DNA of 64,000 nt from NCBI GenBank assembly GCA_016191525.1, contig JACPOK010000020.1, positions 1 to 64,000 of the forward strand, written 5' to 3'. The notes under the pieces were generated by a model, which saw only the letters and a program-made list of their open reading frames with translations, had not been told where the DNA came from and did no database searches. Below, one piece after another: positions 1 to 16,761 of the stretch (within the stretch, counting starts at the first letter, position 1; the number at the start of each line of letters is the position of its first letter). This DNA is from Burkholderiales bacterium. Lineage in GTDB: Bacteria; Pseudomonadota; Gammaproteobacteria; Burkholderiales; Burkholderiaceae_C. The position numbers and the translations under genes were made by a program.

Positions 1-1
1 A

Positions 2-313
2 GTGCTGTGCAAGCCCGGCTCGATCAAGCCGCACACGCACTTCACCGCCGAGGTGTATGTGCTGAGCAAGGACGAGGGCGGGCGTCACACGCCGTTCTTC
101 AACAACTACCGTCCCCAGTTCTACTTCCGCACCACGGACGTGACGGGCGCCATCGAGCTGCCCAAGGACAAGGAAATGGTCATGCCCGGCGACAACGTGT
201 CCATCACGGTGAAGCTGATCAACCCCATCGCCATGCAGGAAGGCCTGCGTTTCGCCATCCGTGAAGGCGGCAAGACCGTCGGCTCGGGTGTCGTAGCGAA
301 GATTCTGGAATAA
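2..313 (+). CDS. tuf: Elongation factor Tu, C-terminal part (5' end outside window)
   Basis: The visible 103 residues are the last beta-barrel domain of EF-Tu, the GTPase that delivers aminoacyl-tRNA to the ribosome. Recognisable segments are [30 protein letters not shown] and the C-terminal [19 protein letters not shown], which is nearly invariant in proteobacteria. The reading frame is open to the window edge, so the start and the GTPase domain lie upstream. It is followed 10 bp later by tRNA-Trp and then secE-nusG, the classic tufB-type locus. Beta-proteobacteria often carry a second tuf copy, which this window cannot show. Confidence 0.97.
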   Translation: MLCKPGSIKPHTHFTAEVYVLSKDEGGRHTPFFNNYRPQFYFRTTDVTGAIELPKDKEMVMPGDNVSITVKLINPIAMQEGLRFAIREGGKTVGSGVVAKILE

Positions 314-323
314 GTTTCCCTAG

Positions 324-399
324 AGGGGTATAGCTCAATTGGCAGAGCGTCGGTCTCCAAAACCGAAGGTTGTAGGTTCGATTCCTACTGCCCCTGCCA
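324..399 (+). tRNA. trnW: tRNA-Trp (anticodon CCA)
   Basis: A 76-nt cloverleaf with acceptor stem AGGGGTA / TGCCCCT, discriminator G and encoded CCA. The anticodon stem TCGGT/ACCGA encloses the loop CTCCAAA with anticodon CCA at 357-359, and the T-arm contains GTTCGATTC. It lies between tuf and secE and is probably co-transcribed with them. The single acceptor irregularity is a T-G wobble. Confidence 0.97.
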
Positions 400-422
400 C
401 CTGAGTGGCACCCAGCAAAACC

Positions 423-445
423 AAGCCCATCCGCGTGATGGGCTT
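423..445 (+). other. Hairpin between tRNA-Trp and secE
   Basis: Perfect 8-bp inverted repeat AAGCCCAT / ATGGGCTT with a 7-nt loop. No T-run follows, so it is more likely an RNA-processing or partial-attenuation structure than a full terminator. That role is inferred. Confidence 0.5.
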
Positions 446-491
446 CAGCGTCTTAAAGGCGCAGTGAATTTGAAGCAGGAAAACGCCAAAA

Positions 492-875
492 ATGGCCACT
501 TCTCAAGTTGAAACCATCAGCACCGGCGCAGACAAGGCCAAGCTGGCCGCGGCCGTTGCCCTGGTCATTGCCGCCGTGGTGGGCTTCTACCTGCTCGGCA
601 AGCAGGGCCAGATCGCCCAGTGGGGCGTGCTGCTGGTCGGACTGGGCGCCGCTGTCGTGGTGTTCATCACCTCCGAAACCGGCAAGGAATTCGTGGCCTT
701 CGGCCGCGACTCCTGGCGCGAGGTCAAGAAGGTGGTGTGGCCCAGCCGCAAGGAAGCGATCCAGATGACGGCCTATGTGGTGGGCTTCTGCGCCGTGATG
801 GCGATTTTCCTGTGGGCGACCGACAAGACGCTCGAGTGGCTGTTCTATGACGTGATCCTGGGGTGGAAAAAGTAA
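492..875 (+). CDS. secE: Preprotein translocase subunit SecE
   Basis: A 127-residue membrane protein, the small essential clamp subunit of the SecYEG translocon. It has the three-helix form seen in enterics and beta-proteobacteria: hydrophobic segments near residues 18-36 and 44-60, and a last one near 95-115. The conserved cytoplasmic amphipathic stretch [14 protein letters not shown] precedes the final helix and is the family signature. The stop codon overlaps the start of nusG (TAATG), consistent with the widespread secE-nusG operon and translational coupling. Confidence 0.97.
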   Translation: MATSQVETISTGADKAKLAAAVALVIAAVVGFYLLGKQGQIAQWGVLLVGLGAAVVVFITSETGKEFVAFGRDSWREVKKVVWPSRKEAIQMTAYVVGFCAVMAIFLWATDKTLEWLFYDVILGWKK

Positions 876-1480
876 TGAGCGAAATCGAAACCCCCGCAAG
901 CGACGCCGTGCCCGGCACGCCCGAGACCCCCGCCAAGCCGGTGAACCCGGACCTGCGCTGGTACGTGGTCCATGCCTATTCGGGCATGGAAAAGGCCGTG
1001 GAGCGCAACATCCGCGAGCGCATCATGCGCGCCGGCATGCAGGACATGTTCGGCGAGATCCTGGTGCCCACCGAGGAAGTCGTCGAGATCAAGAACGGCC
1101 AGAAGAAGACTTCCGAGCGCCGCTTCTACCCCGGCTACGTGCTGGTGCAGATGATCATGAACGACGATACCTGGCACCTGGTGAAGCACACCAACAAGGT
1201 CACGGGGTTTGTCGGCGGCGCCAAGAACCGCCCCTCGCCGATCTCCGAAGAGGAAGTCGGCAAGATCCTGGGCCAGATGGAAGAGGGCACCGAAAAGCCT
1301 CGCCACAAGGTGGAGTTCGTGGTCGGCGAGTACGTGCGCGTCAAGGACGGCCCGTTCACCGACTTCAACGGCACCGTGGAAGAAGTGAATTACGAAAAGA
1401 ACAAGGTTCGCGTGTCCGTCACCATCTTCGGCCGGGCCACCCCGGTCGAGCTTGAATTCAGCCAGGTCGAAAAGACCTGA
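875..1480 (+). CDS. nusG: Transcription termination/antitermination protein NusG
   Basis: A 201-residue protein with an NGN domain (about residues 30-140, including [18 protein letters not shown] and [10 protein letters not shown]) and a C-terminal KOW domain ([20 protein letters not shown]). NusG binds RNA polymerase beta', suppresses pausing, and links transcription to Rho or the ribosome. ATG 875, overlapping the secE stop, is preferred. A GTG 12 nt upstream would add only MEKV and lies inside the secE 3' end. The N-terminus has a short Pro/Thr-rich extension. Gene order is typical. Confidence 0.97.
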   Translation: MSEIETPASDAVPGTPETPAKPVNPDLRWYVVHAYSGMEKAVERNIRERIMRAGMQDMFGEILVPTEEVVEIKNGQKKTSERRFYPGYVLVQMIMNDDTWHLVKHTNKVTGFVGGAKNRPSPISEEEVGKILGQMEEGTEKPRHKVEFVVGEYVRVKDGPFTDFNGTVEEVNYEKNKVRVSVTIFGRATPVELEFSQVEKT

Positions 1481-1590
1481 CAACGCCCTGCGCGCACCGA
1501 CTCCGCGCAAGGTTCAAGGAAGAACGAGTCGTCAACCCCGGGGAGCCGTGGCCTGTGTGCCCGGCGTTATGACCCGCAAGGAGTGAAACC

Positions 1591-2022
1591 ATGGCGAAAA
1601 AAATCGTCGGTTTTATCAAGCTGCAAGTGCCAGCAGGTAAGGCCAATCCGTCCCCGCCGATCGGCCCGGCACTGGGCCAGCGCGGCCTGAACATCATGGA
1701 GTTCTGCAAGGCGTTCAACGCCCAGACCCAGGGCGTCGAGCCCGGCCTGCCGCTGCCCGTGGTGATCACCGCGTTTGCGGACAAGAGCTTCACCTTCATC
1801 ATCAAGACGCCGCCGGCGACCGTGCTGATCAAGAAAGCCATCAAGCTGGACAAGGGCTCGCCCACCCCGCACAACAACAAGGTCGGCAAGATCACCCGGG
1901 CCCAGCTGGAAGAAATCGCCAAGACCAAGTTGAAGGACATGAACGCCGCCAACATCGATGCGGCCGTCCGCACGCTGGCCGGCTCCGCCCGTTCCATGGG
2001 CGTGACTGTGGAGGGTCTCTAA
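1591..2022 (+). CDS. rplK: 50S ribosomal protein L11
   Basis: 143 residues, the normal length. It begins [18 protein letters not shown] with the family motif [22 protein letters not shown], and ends in the RNA-binding domain with [14 protein letters not shown]11 binds the GTPase-associated centre of 23S rRNA and is needed for RelA activation. A good ribosome binding site, AAGGAG, precedes ATG 1591. The stop abuts the ATG of rplA, so the two are an operon in which L1 is classically the translational repressor. The 110-nt gap after nusG could hold a promoter, but I see no convincing one. Confidence 0.98.
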   Translation: MAKKIVGFIKLQVPAGKANPSPPIGPALGQRGLNIMEFCKAFNAQTQGVEPGLPLPVVITAFADKSFTFIIKTPPATVLIKKAIKLDKGSPTPHNNKVGKITRAQLEEIAKTKLKDMNAANIDAAVRTLAGSARSMGVTVEGL

Positions 2023-2718
2023 ATGACCAAGCTCACCAAGAAACAAAAGGGCCTGCAAGGCAAGATCGACAGCAACAAGCTGTACCCGCTGGCTGACGCT
2101 CTTGCCATGGTCAAGGAAGCCGCCACCGCCAAATTCGATGAGTCCATCGACGTGGCCGTGCAGCTGGGCATTGACGCCAAGAAGTCCGACCAGGTGGTGC
2201 GCGGCGCCGTCGTGATGCCCAATGGCACCGGCAAGACCAAGCGCGTTGCTGTGTTCGCCCAGGGCGCCAAGGCCGAGGAGGCCAAGGCCGCCGGTGCCGA
2301 CATCGTCGGCATGGACGACCTGGCCGCCATGGTCAAGGCCGGCGACATGCCCTTCGACGTGGTCATCGCCGCTCCCGACGCGATGCGCGTCGTGGGTACG
2401 CTGGGCCAGATCCTGGGCCCGCGTGGCCTGATGCCCAACCCCAAGGTTGGCACCGTGACGCCGGACGTGGCCACGGCCGTGAGGAACGCCAAGGCTGGCC
2501 AGGTCCAGTTCCGCGTCGACAAGGCCGGCATCATCCACGGCACGATCGGCCGCCGCTCGTTCGACAACGACAAGCTGCAGGGCAACCTGGCAGCGCTGGT
2601 CGAAGCCCTCATCAAGGCCAAGCCGGCCTCGAGCAAGGGTGTGTTCCTGAAGAAGATTGCGGTCTCGTCGACCATGGGTGTGGGTGTCCGCGTGGACACG
2701 CAGACCATCTCGGCGTAA
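2023..2718 (+). CDS. rplA: 50S ribosomal protein L1
   Basis: 231 residues, standard for L1. It carries the hallmark [19 protein letters not shown] in the middle of the protein and ends VDTQTISA. L1 forms the mobile stalk near the ribosomal E site and, in enterics, represses its own rplKA mRNA by binding a structure that mimics its rRNA site. The gene starts immediately after the rplK stop with no gap, implying translational coupling. Nothing unusual is seen. Confidence 0.98.
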   Translation: MTKLTKKQKGLQGKIDSNKLYPLADALAMVKEAATAKFDESIDVAVQLGIDAKKSDQVVRGAVVMPNGTGKTKRVAVFAQGAKAEEAKAAGADIVGMDDLAAMVKAGDMPFDVVIAAPDAMRVVGTLGQILGPRGLMPNPKVGTVTPDVATAVRNAKAGQVQFRVDKAGIIHGTIGRRSFDNDKLQGNLAALVEALIKAKPASSKGVFLKKIAVSSTMGVGVRVDTQTISA

Positions 2719-2975
2719 TCGCAGGAAAAACCGGTCCGCCCGCAAGGCGGATCGGGGTGGTGGGCTGCGGGGGTCAAACCCCGCAGGCCATCCAAGACCG
2801 TTGGTGTGCAGCAATGCGCTTAATACAGGAATCAGGAGGTCGCCTCCGGCTCCGAGCCAACGCAGATGGCGATCCCGCTGAGATGGAATTGAGAGATTTC
2901 CGAACAGTTGGTCGCTGCAGTAAGGCGTGCCGGAAGGCCCTTCGGGTCCCGACGGCACTTTATAAGGAGTAGACC
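2719..2975 (+). promoter_or_regulatory. rplJL leader region
   Basis: 257 nt without a gene between rplA and rplJ. In proteobacteria this position carries the leader mRNA bound by the L10-(L12)4 complex for autogenous control. The stretch is long enough for such a structure and contains several self-complementary GC patches. I cannot fold it reliably by eye, so its regulatory role rests on position and family knowledge. Confidence 0.5.
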
Positions 2976-3509
2976 TTGAGTCTTAATCGCAGTGAGAAAG
3001 AAGCGGTCATTTCCGAAGTGACCGGCCTCGCCGCCAAAGCTCAAACGCTGGTGATGGCGGAATACCGCGGCATCACGGTCGCCGACATGACCAAATTGCG
3101 CACCGATGCGCGCAGCAAGGGCGTGACCTTGAGTGTTCTGAAGAACACCCTGGCCCGCCGTGCTGTCGCTGGCAGCGCGTTTGAGATCGTCGGAGACCAG
3201 ATGACCGGCCCGCTGATCTACGGCTTCTCCGTGGACGCAACGGCCGCCGCCAAGGTGGTGGCCGACTTCGCGAAGACCAACGACAAGCTGGTCATTCGCG
3301 GTGGCGCCTACGGTGGCAAGTCGCTGGACGTCAACGGCGTGAAGGCACTGGCAAGCATTCCCTCCAAGGAAGTGCTTCTGGCGCAGCTTTGCGGCCTGCT
3401 GATGTCGCCGATCTCGCGCACCGCGGTGGTGCTCGGCGCGCTGGCAGCGAAAAAAGGCGGAGGCGCTGAAGCTACGGCCGATGCAGCCCCCGAGGCAGCT
3501 GCAGCTTGA
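2976..3509 (+). CDS. rplJ: 50S ribosomal protein L10
   Basis: 177 residues. L10 anchors the L7/L12 stalk and is the autoregulator of rplJL. Family motifs are visible: [16 protein letters not shown] near residues 27-42, [10 protein letters not shown], and [18 protein letters not shown] near the stalk helix. The start is TTG at 2976, chosen because a clear TAAGGAG ends 6-7 nt upstream and [12 protein letters not shown] is the expected N-terminus. The C-terminus is an Ala-rich tail. The TTG start may hold translation low before L10/L12 feedback. Confidence 0.96.
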   Translation: MSLNRSEKEAVISEVTGLAAKAQTLVMAEYRGITVADMTKLRTDARSKGVTLSVLKNTLARRAVAGSAFEIVGDQMTGPLIYGFSVDATAAAKVVADFAKTNDKLVIRGGAYGGKSLDVNGVKALASIPSKEVLLAQLCGLLMSPISRTAVVLGALAAKKGGGAEATADAAPEAAAA

Positions 3510-3548
3510 TAGCGCGGCAAACAACCCAACTTATTTAGGAAATCAAAA

Positions 3549-3923
3549 ATGGCATTCGATAAAGACGCATTTCTGACCTCGCTGGACAGCATGACGGTCA
3601 TGGAACTCAACGAACTGGTGAAAGCCATCGAAGAGAAGTTCGGCGTGAGCGCAGCGGCCATGGCCGCACCCGCTGCCGCCGGTGGCCCCGCCGCCGCAGT
3701 GGCTGAGGAAAAGACCGAATTCAACGTGATGCTGATGGAAGCCGGCGCCCAAAAGGTGCAGGTCATCAAGGCCGTGCGCGAAATCACCGGCCTGGGCCTG
3801 AAGGAAGCCAAGGACCTGGTCGACGGCGCTCCCAAGGCCGTCAAGGAAGGCATGAACAAGGCCGACGCCGATGCCGCCAAGAAGAAGCTGGAAGACGCCG
3901 GCGCCAAGGTCGAACTGAAGTAA
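3549..3923 (+). CDS. rplL: 50S ribosomal protein L7/L12
   Basis: 124 residues, standard length. The N-terminal dimerisation domain ([20 protein letters not shown]) is joined by an Ala/Gly/Pro-rich hinge (about residues 35-55) to the C-terminal factor-binding domain with [20 protein letters not shown]. It is the multicopy stalk protein that recruits translational GTPases. It lies 39 nt after rplJ with a ribosome binding site AGGAAAT. The following 256-nt gap before rpoB contains a hairpin that may reduce polymerase-gene expression. Confidence 0.98.
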   Translation: MAFDKDAFLTSLDSMTVMELNELVKAIEEKFGVSAAAMAAPAAAGGPAAAVAEEKTEFNVMLMEAGAQKVQVIKAVREITGLGLKEAKDLVDGAPKAVKEGMNKADADAAKKKLEDAGAKVELK

Positions 3924-3939
3924 TTCGCCCCTGGTCCGA

Positions 3940-3968
3940 GGCTGGAGTGTCCGAAAGGGCCTCCAGCC
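3940..3968 (+). terminator. Hairpin (possible attenuator) between rplL and rpoB
   Basis: Perfect 8-bp stem GGCTGGAG / CTCCAGCC with a 13-nt loop, followed by only a short TTT. The position equals that of the enteric rplL-rpoBC attenuator and RNase III processing region. It is probably a partial terminator or processing site. Function is inferred from position. Confidence 0.5.
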
Positions 3969-4179
3969 TTTGGTGCTTGAAGAGCACACCAAAAAGCATC
4001 GCCCCGGCGGTCCTTTTTAGTGTCTTCTGACCCCGACTGCAGAAGATGCCCTGGTTCGGGCGATGTGCAATGCATCGCCGTCCGCCAAGGTTGGTAGTGG
4101 CCAACCCATCAGGAAATGCCCCAGCCCGTCCTGGTTCGGGGCAGTCAGTTGCGCAAGAGCTCATTAGCCCGGAGATCTC

Positions 4180-8292
<4,113 letters not shown>

Positions 8293-8311
8293 GTTGAAGG
8301 GATAGAGTCAC

Positions 8312-12538
<4,227 letters not shown>

Positions 12539-12548
12539 AACCCCGTTT

Positions 12549-12575
12549 GCTATTAAACTAATAGCGCCCCACGCC
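12549..12575 (+). repeat. Copy a of a dispersed 27-bp repeat
   Basis: GCTATT-N5-AATAGC followed by GCCCCACGCC. It is one of six related 27-bp units in this window: a short inverted repeat GCTAY...RTAGC plus a directional GC tail. This copy overlaps the rpoC terminator and differs from the consensus tail, which is TGCCNRCGCA. Confidence 0.6.
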
Positions 12576-12602
12576 CGTATCATGCGGGCTGGGGCGCTTT
12601 TT
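12563..12602 (+). terminator. Rho-independent terminator after rpoC
   Basis: The long imperfect stem AGCGCCCC-ac-GCCCG ... GCGGGC-tg-GGGGCGCT is followed by TTTTT. It lies 24 nt after the rpoC stop and is the clear end of the secE-rpoC transcription unit. Confidence 0.85.
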
Positions 12603-12627
12603 CATTTCCAAGAATGGAGCGGAACCG

Positions 12628-13200
12628 ATGTCGTCGTCGCTGGTGCTCTGGATTGTTGCCGCGGTGCTGCTGTTCTGGTCGGTGGGCGCATACAACCGGC
12701 TGGTGCGGCTGCGCGCCGAGGCCAATACCGCGTTCGCCGCGCTGGACGCGGAGCTGACGCGCCAGGTGGACCTGGTGCAGGCCTGCCTGCCGCCGCCCGA
12801 CGAAGCGCCCGCTTCGCAGTTCGACGGGCTCAGCTCATTCTGGAGCGGCCTGCAGGGCGCGGTGGCGCAGTTCAGCGCCTCACTCGCCGCCGCGCGGGCC
12901 CGGCCGCTGGACCCCGAGGGCCTGGCCGCGCTCGGCTTCGCGCACGACGTGCTGGCCATGGCCTGGGAACGCGCCGAGCGCGACGACGCGCACGACCTGG
13001 CCGGCCCGCGCCTGCCCGATACCGTGACGGCAAAGCGCGCCGAGCTGGGCATCCAGACCCACGCGGCGACCGAGGCCTTCAACCAGGCGGTGGTCCGCTA
13101 CAACGAGGGCATCGCCCAGTTCCCCGCGATGCTGCTGGCCTCGCTGTTCGGCTTCAAGCCCGCGCGCGGCATGCGCCAGCGCGGCACGGCGCCGCACTGA
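12628..13200 (+). CDS. LemA family protein (divergent, membrane-anchored)
   Basis: 190 residues. One N-terminal transmembrane helix (residues 4-20) is followed by AYNRLVRLRAEANTAFAALDAEL, which matches the LemA pattern of YNxLVxLRNxVxxAWxxIDVQL. The end, VVRYNEGIAQFPAMLLASLFGFKPARG, matches the LemA C-terminal motif in which YN precedes FP and GxF. LemA proteins are four-helix-bundle membrane-anchored proteins of unclear biochemical role. A good ribosome binding site (GGAGCGG) precedes the ATG. It stands alone, without the TPM/YgcG partners often found with LemA. Confidence 0.75.
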   Translation: MSSSLVLWIVAAVLLFWSVGAYNRLVRLRAEANTAFAALDAELTRQVDLVQACLPPPDEAPASQFDGLSSFWSGLQGAVAQFSASLAAARARPLDPEGLAALGFAHDVLAMAWERAERDDAHDLAGPRLPDTVTAKRAELGIQTHAATEAFNQAVVRYNEGIAQFPAMLLASLFGFKPARGMRQRGTAPH

Positions 13201-13239
13201 CAGTCGTATAGTGCAGGACGCCATTTCGAGGAGCCCGGC

Positions 13240-13557
13240 ATGAGAACAATCTTCGCAGCGCTGGCGCTGCTGGCCGCCGCCGTTGCGCCGGCCTTCGCGC
13301 AGGGGCAGGACGCCCTCTACGCCAGGAGCCTGGCCGCCACCTGTGCCGGCTGCCACGGCACCGATGGCCGGGCCGTCGCCGGCTCGGGGATCGTCGCGCT
13401 GGCGGGCATGCCGGCCGCGCAAATCACGGAGCAGCTGCGGGCCTTCAAGGCCGGCACCCGGCCCGCCACCGTCATGCAGCAGATCGCCAAGGGCTACAGC
13501 GATGCGCAGATCGCGCAGCTGGCGGCCTACTTCGCATCGCAGAAAAAGGGGAGCTGA
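13240..13557 (+). CDS. Periplasmic class I cytochrome c (flavocytochrome c sulfide dehydrogenase heme subunit-like)
   Basis: 105 residues with a Sec signal peptide (cleavage near AFA-QG, residue 20). One heme-binding motif C35-A-G-C38-H39 is present, and Met57 in LAGMPAA is the likely sixth ligand. The small single-heme c4/c553-like fold matches the FccA/SoxE type. The ATG of the next gene, the flavoprotein subunit, lies 2 nt after the stop, so the two make a two-subunit sulfide- or polysulfide-oxidising flavocytochrome. Substrate is inferred from the partner. Confidence 0.8.
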   Translation: MRTIFAALALLAAAVAPAFAQGQDALYARSLAATCAGCHGTDGRAVAGSGIVALAGMPAAQITEQLRAFKAGTRPATVMQQIAKGYSDAQIAQLAAYFASQKKGS

Positions 13558-13559
13558 AC

Positions 13560-14834
13560 ATGCAGCGCAGATCGTTCCTGCAGTCCTCCACCGCGCTTGG
13601 CCTGCTCGGCCTGGGCGCTTGCGCCAGCACCTCCATCCCAGCGCGGGCGCGGGTGGTGGTGGTCGGCGGCGGCTACGGCGGCGCCACCGCGGCGCGTTAC
13701 GTGCGGCTGCTGTCGGACCACAAGATCGACGTGGTGCTGGTCGAGCCCAACGAGACCTTCGTCTCCTGCCCCGTCTCCAACCTGGTGCTGGGCGGCAGCA
13801 AGCAGATGGCCGACATCACCGTGCCCTACACGGCCTTGTCGCGCGCGCACGGCATCACGGTCGTTCGCGACACGGTGGCTTCCATCGACACCGCGGCAAA
13901 AAAGGTCTCGCTGGCCGGCGGCGCCAGCATCGGCTACGACAAGCTGGTGGTTTCGCCGGGCGTGGACCTGCGGCTGGACGCCGTGCCGGGCCTGTCCGCG
14001 GCCCACGCTTCGGGCGCCGTGCTGCACGGCTGGAAGGCCGGCGCCGAAACGCTGGCGCTGCGCCGGCAACTTGAGGCCATGCCCGATGGCGGTGTGTTTG
14101 CCATCGCGATTCCCGAAGCACCCTACCGCTGCCCGCCCGGCCCGTACGAGCGGGCCTGCCAGGTGGCCTGGTATTTCAGGAACGCCAAGCCGCGCAGCAA
14201 GGTGCTGATCCTGGATGCCAACCCCGAGGTCACGTCCAAGGGCGCGCTGTTCAGGAAGGTGTGGGCCGAGCGCTATCCGGGCATGGTGGAGTGGCGCGGC
14301 CAGCATGCCCTGGCCGGCGTGGACGCGGCCAGCCGCACGCTGCGCTTCGAGGTGCAGGAAGACGTCAAGGCCAGCGTTCTCAACGTCATCCCGCCGCAGC
14401 GCGCCGGGCTGGTGGCGCAGCAGGCGGGCCTGGCCAACCTGGCGGGCAACCGCTGGGCCGGCGTGAACTTCCAGACTTTCGAATCCACCGCCGCGAAAGA
14501 CGTGCACGTGGTGGGGGACGCCATCCAGATCGCGCCCGGCATGCCCAAGAGCGGGCACATGGCCAACAGCCACGGCAAGGTGGCGGCCGCCGCCATCGTG
14601 GCCCAGCTCTCGGGCTGGGAGGCGAACCCCGCGCCCATGCTCACCAACACCTGCTTCAGCTTCGTGGACGACCGCAACGTGATCCACGTGGCCAGCATCC
14701 ATGAATACGTGGCGGCGGAAAAGACCTTCAAGACCGTGGCCGGCTCCGGCGGCCTGAGCCCGGCGCCGTCCGAGCTCGAAGGCGCGTACGCGATGGACTG
14801 GGCGCACAACATCTGGTCGGACACGCTGGGTTGA
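13560..14834 (+). CDS. Flavocytochrome c sulfide dehydrogenase, flavoprotein subunit (FccB/SoxF-like)
   Basis: 424 residues. The N-terminus MQRRSFLQSS carries a twin-arginine motif, and LGAC21 could serve as a lipobox. An FAD-binding VVVVGGGYGGATAA follows at residues 32-45. Cys70 (FVSCPVSN) and a second Cys near residue 363 (LTNTCFSFV) are placed like the redox disulfide of FCSD enzymes. The C-terminal part matches the FCSD flavin-binding domain (VGDAIQIAPGMPKSGHMANSHGK). It oxidises sulfide in the periplasm and passes electrons to the upstream heme subunit. No sox genes are adjacent. Confidence 0.85.
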   Translation: MQRRSFLQSSTALGLLGLGACASTSIPARARVVVVGGGYGGATAARYVRLLSDHKIDVVLVEPNETFVSCPVSNLVLGGSKQMADITVPYTALSRAHGITVVRDTVASIDTAAKKVSLAGGASIGYDKLVVSPGVDLRLDAVPGLSAAHASGAVLHGWKAGAETLALRRQLEAMPDGGVFAIAIPEAPYRCPPGPYERACQVAWYFRNAKPRSKVLILDANPEVTSKGALFRKVWAERYPGMVEWRGQHALAGVDAASRTLRFEVQEDVKASVLNVIPPQRAGLVAQQAGLANLAGNRWAGVNFQTFESTAAKDVHVVGDAIQIAPGMPKSGHMANSHGKVAAAAIVAQLSGWEANPAPMLTNTCFSFVDDRNVIHVASIHEYVAAEKTFKTVAGSGGLSPAPSELEGAYAMDWAHNIWSDTLG

Positions 14835-16174
14835 ACACGGCGCCTGTACCGCTGTGGCGGCAGCTGCAGGCCGCCGCTTCGGTGCTGGCGGCGGTGCGCG
14901 CGGGCGAGTCCGCCACGCCGGCGCTGGCCCGGGTGGATGGCGCGCTGCGGCCGGGTGCGCAAGCGCTGGTGTTCCAGACGCTGCGCAACCTGGGCCGCGC
15001 CGATGCGCTGCGCCGCCTGCTGGCAAAACGCGCGCCGCCGCCGCTGGCCGATGCGCTGCTGTGCACCGCGCTCGCGCTGGCCTGGGATGAAGCGGCCGCG
15101 CCCTACGAAGTGTTCACGCTGGTCGACCAGGCGGTGGAGGCCGCCAAGCGCGACCCCGCCACCCGCGGGCAAGCCAGCTTCATCAACGCCTGCCTGCGGC
15201 GCTTCATGCGCGAGCGCGAGGCGCTGGTGGCCGAAAGCGGCAAGGACCCCGTCGCGCAGTGGAACCACCCGCGCTGGTGGATAGACCGGCTGCGCAAGGA
15301 CCACCCGCAGCAGTGGCAGGCGATCCTGCGCGCCAGCAATGCGCAGCCGCCCATGACGCTCCGCGTCAACCAGCGGAAAAGCTCGCCAGAGCGCTACCTG
15401 CTTGCGTATGCAGCTATGAATTCAATAGCAACACGGGTAGGCGAGTTCGGGGTGGCGCTGGACCGGGCCCGGCCGGTGCACGAGGTCGCGGGCTTCGATG
15501 AAGGCGTGGTGTCGGTGCAGGATGCCGCCGCGCAGATCGCCGCGCCGCTGCTGCTGCGCGAGCTGCGGGCGGGCGTGCCCCTGCGCATCCTGGACGCCTG
15601 CGCCGCGCCGGGCGGCAAGACGGCCCACCTGCTGGAGCTGGCCGATGCGCATGTGATCGCGCTGGACGTGGACCCCGCGCGCTGCGAGCGCATCCAGGAC
15701 ACGCTGGGCCGGCTGGGCCTGCGGGCCGAGATCGTCGCGGCGGACGCGGGCGAGCCGGCCGCGTGGTGGGACGGCGTGCCGTTCGATGCCATCCTGCTGG
15801 ACGCGCCCTGCACCGCCTCGGGCATCGTGCGGCGCCACCCCGACGTGCGCTGGCTGCGCCGCGAAAGCGACATCGCCCAGCTGGCCCGCCAGCAGGCCCG
15901 GCTGCTGGCCGCGCTGTGGCCGCTGCTCAGGCCCGGCGGGCGGCTGGTGTACTGCACCTGCTCGGTGTTCCGGGCCGAGGGCGAGCAGCAGATGCAAACG
16001 TTTGTTGCGCACAACAAAGACGCCGCTTTGCGCCCCGCGCCGGGCCATTTACTGCCCCAAAGCGGGGCAAAGGGCGATGCCGTCCCGGACAATGCAGAAG
16101 GTGAGCACGACGGTTTTTTTTACGCCCTGCTGGAAAAACTCAGCCCCTCCAGCCAGCCTGTGGCGCCCGCTTGA
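14831..16174 (+). CDS. rsmB: 16S rRNA (cytosine(967)-C5)-methyltransferase RsmB
   Basis: 447 residues. An N-terminal NusB-like helical domain (to about residue 150) is joined to an SAM methyltransferase domain: DACAAPGGKTAHLLEL (SAM loop), DAPCTASGIVRRHPDVRW with catalytic Cys327, and YCTCSVFRAEGEQQ. It modifies C967 of 16S rRNA. The start is TTG 14831, overlapping the previous TGA, and gives the expected N-terminus PLWRQLQAAASVL. Codons 191-200 are supplied by a copy of the 27-bp dispersed repeat, in frame, in a variable linker. It leads a cluster with DUF4390 and ntrYX-like genes. Confidence 0.93.
   Translation: MNTAPVPLWRQLQAAASVLAAVRAGESATPALARVDGALRPGAQALVFQTLRNLGRADALRRLLAKRAPPPLADALLCTALALAWDEAAAPYEVFTLVDQAVEAAKRDPATRGQASFINACLRRFMREREALVAESGKDPVAQWNHPRWWIDRLRKDHPQQWQAILRASNAQPPMTLRVNQRKSSPERYLLAYAAMNSIATRVGEFGVALDRARPVHEVAGFDEGVVSVQDAAAQIAAPLLLRELRAGVPLRILDACAAPGGKTAHLLELADAHVIALDVDPARCERIQDTLGRLGLRAEIVAADAGEPAAWWDGVPFDAILLDAPCTASGIVRRHPDVRWLRRESDIAQLARQQARLLAALWPLLRPGGRLVYCTCSVFRAEGEQQMQTFVAHNKDAALRPAPGHLLPQSGAKGDAVPDNAEGEHDGFFYALLEKLSPSSQPVAPA
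15403..15429 (-). repeat. Copy b of the 27-bp repeat, inside rsmB
   Basis: On the minus strand it reads GCTATTGAATTCATAGC followed by TGCATACGCA, close to the consensus GCTAY-N7-ATAGC-TGCCNRCGCA. It is read through in frame by rsmB, encoding about ten residues between NQRKSS and VGEFG. Confidence 0.75.
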
Positions 16175-16757
16175 CCGCCTCCTGAGGCTGTGGGCCGCCG
16201 CCCTGCTGCTGGCCCTGGCGCTGCCCGCCTGGGCCGACACGGTCCCGGCCGAAATCTCCCAGCTGCGGCTGGAGCGCTCCGAGGAAGGCGTGCTGCTGTC
16301 GGCGTACGTCAAGTTCGACCTGCCGCCGGTGGTGGAGGACGCGCTGCTCAAGGGCATCCCGATGTTCTTCGTGGCCGAGGCCACGCTGTTTCGCGACCGC
16401 TGGTACTGGTATGACCGCAGCGTCGCAGCGGCCACGCGCCACATGCGCCTTTCGTACCAGCCGCTGACGCGGCGCTGGCGCCTGACAGTGTCGTCCACGG
16501 TCATAGGCAATTCGGGCGTGGCGCTGGGCCAGAGCTTCGACACGCAGGAAGAAGCCATGGCCGCGGTGCAGCGCATCTCGCGCTGGAAGATCGCCGACAC
16601 GGCCGACATCGACCCCGACGCGCGCCACAACGTCGACTTCCGCTTCCGGCTGGACGTATCGCAGCTGCCGCGGCCGTTCCAGATCGGCGCGGTGGGCCAG
16701 GCCGACTGGAGCATTTCGGCCGCGCGCAACCAGCGCCTGGCCCTCGAGAGGCCGTAA
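16092..16757 (+). CDS. DUF4390 family protein
   Basis: About 221 residues from ATG 16092; GTG 16101 is the only later candidate in frame. The hydrophobic segment LWAAALLLALALPAWADT (about residues 32-48) looks like a signal peptide ending at AWA-D, so the exported part starts at TVPAEISQLRLERSE. DUF4390 proteins are of unknown function and regularly lie between rsmB and the ntrY/ntrX-like genes in Burkholderiales, as here. The 5' part overlaps the rsmB 3' end by 83 nt in another frame. Location in the periplasm is inferred. Confidence 0.8.
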   Translation: MQKVSTTVFFTPCWKNSAPPASLWRPLDRLLRLWAAALLLALALPAWADTVPAEISQLRLERSEEGVLLSAYVKFDLPPVVEDALLKGIPMFFVAEATLFRDRWYWYDRSVAAATRHMRLSYQPLTRRWRLTVSSTVIGNSGVALGQSFDTQEEAMAAVQRISRWKIADTADIDPDARHNVDFRFRLDVSQLPRPFQIGAVGQADWSISAARNQRLALERP

Positions 16758-16761
16758 GGCC

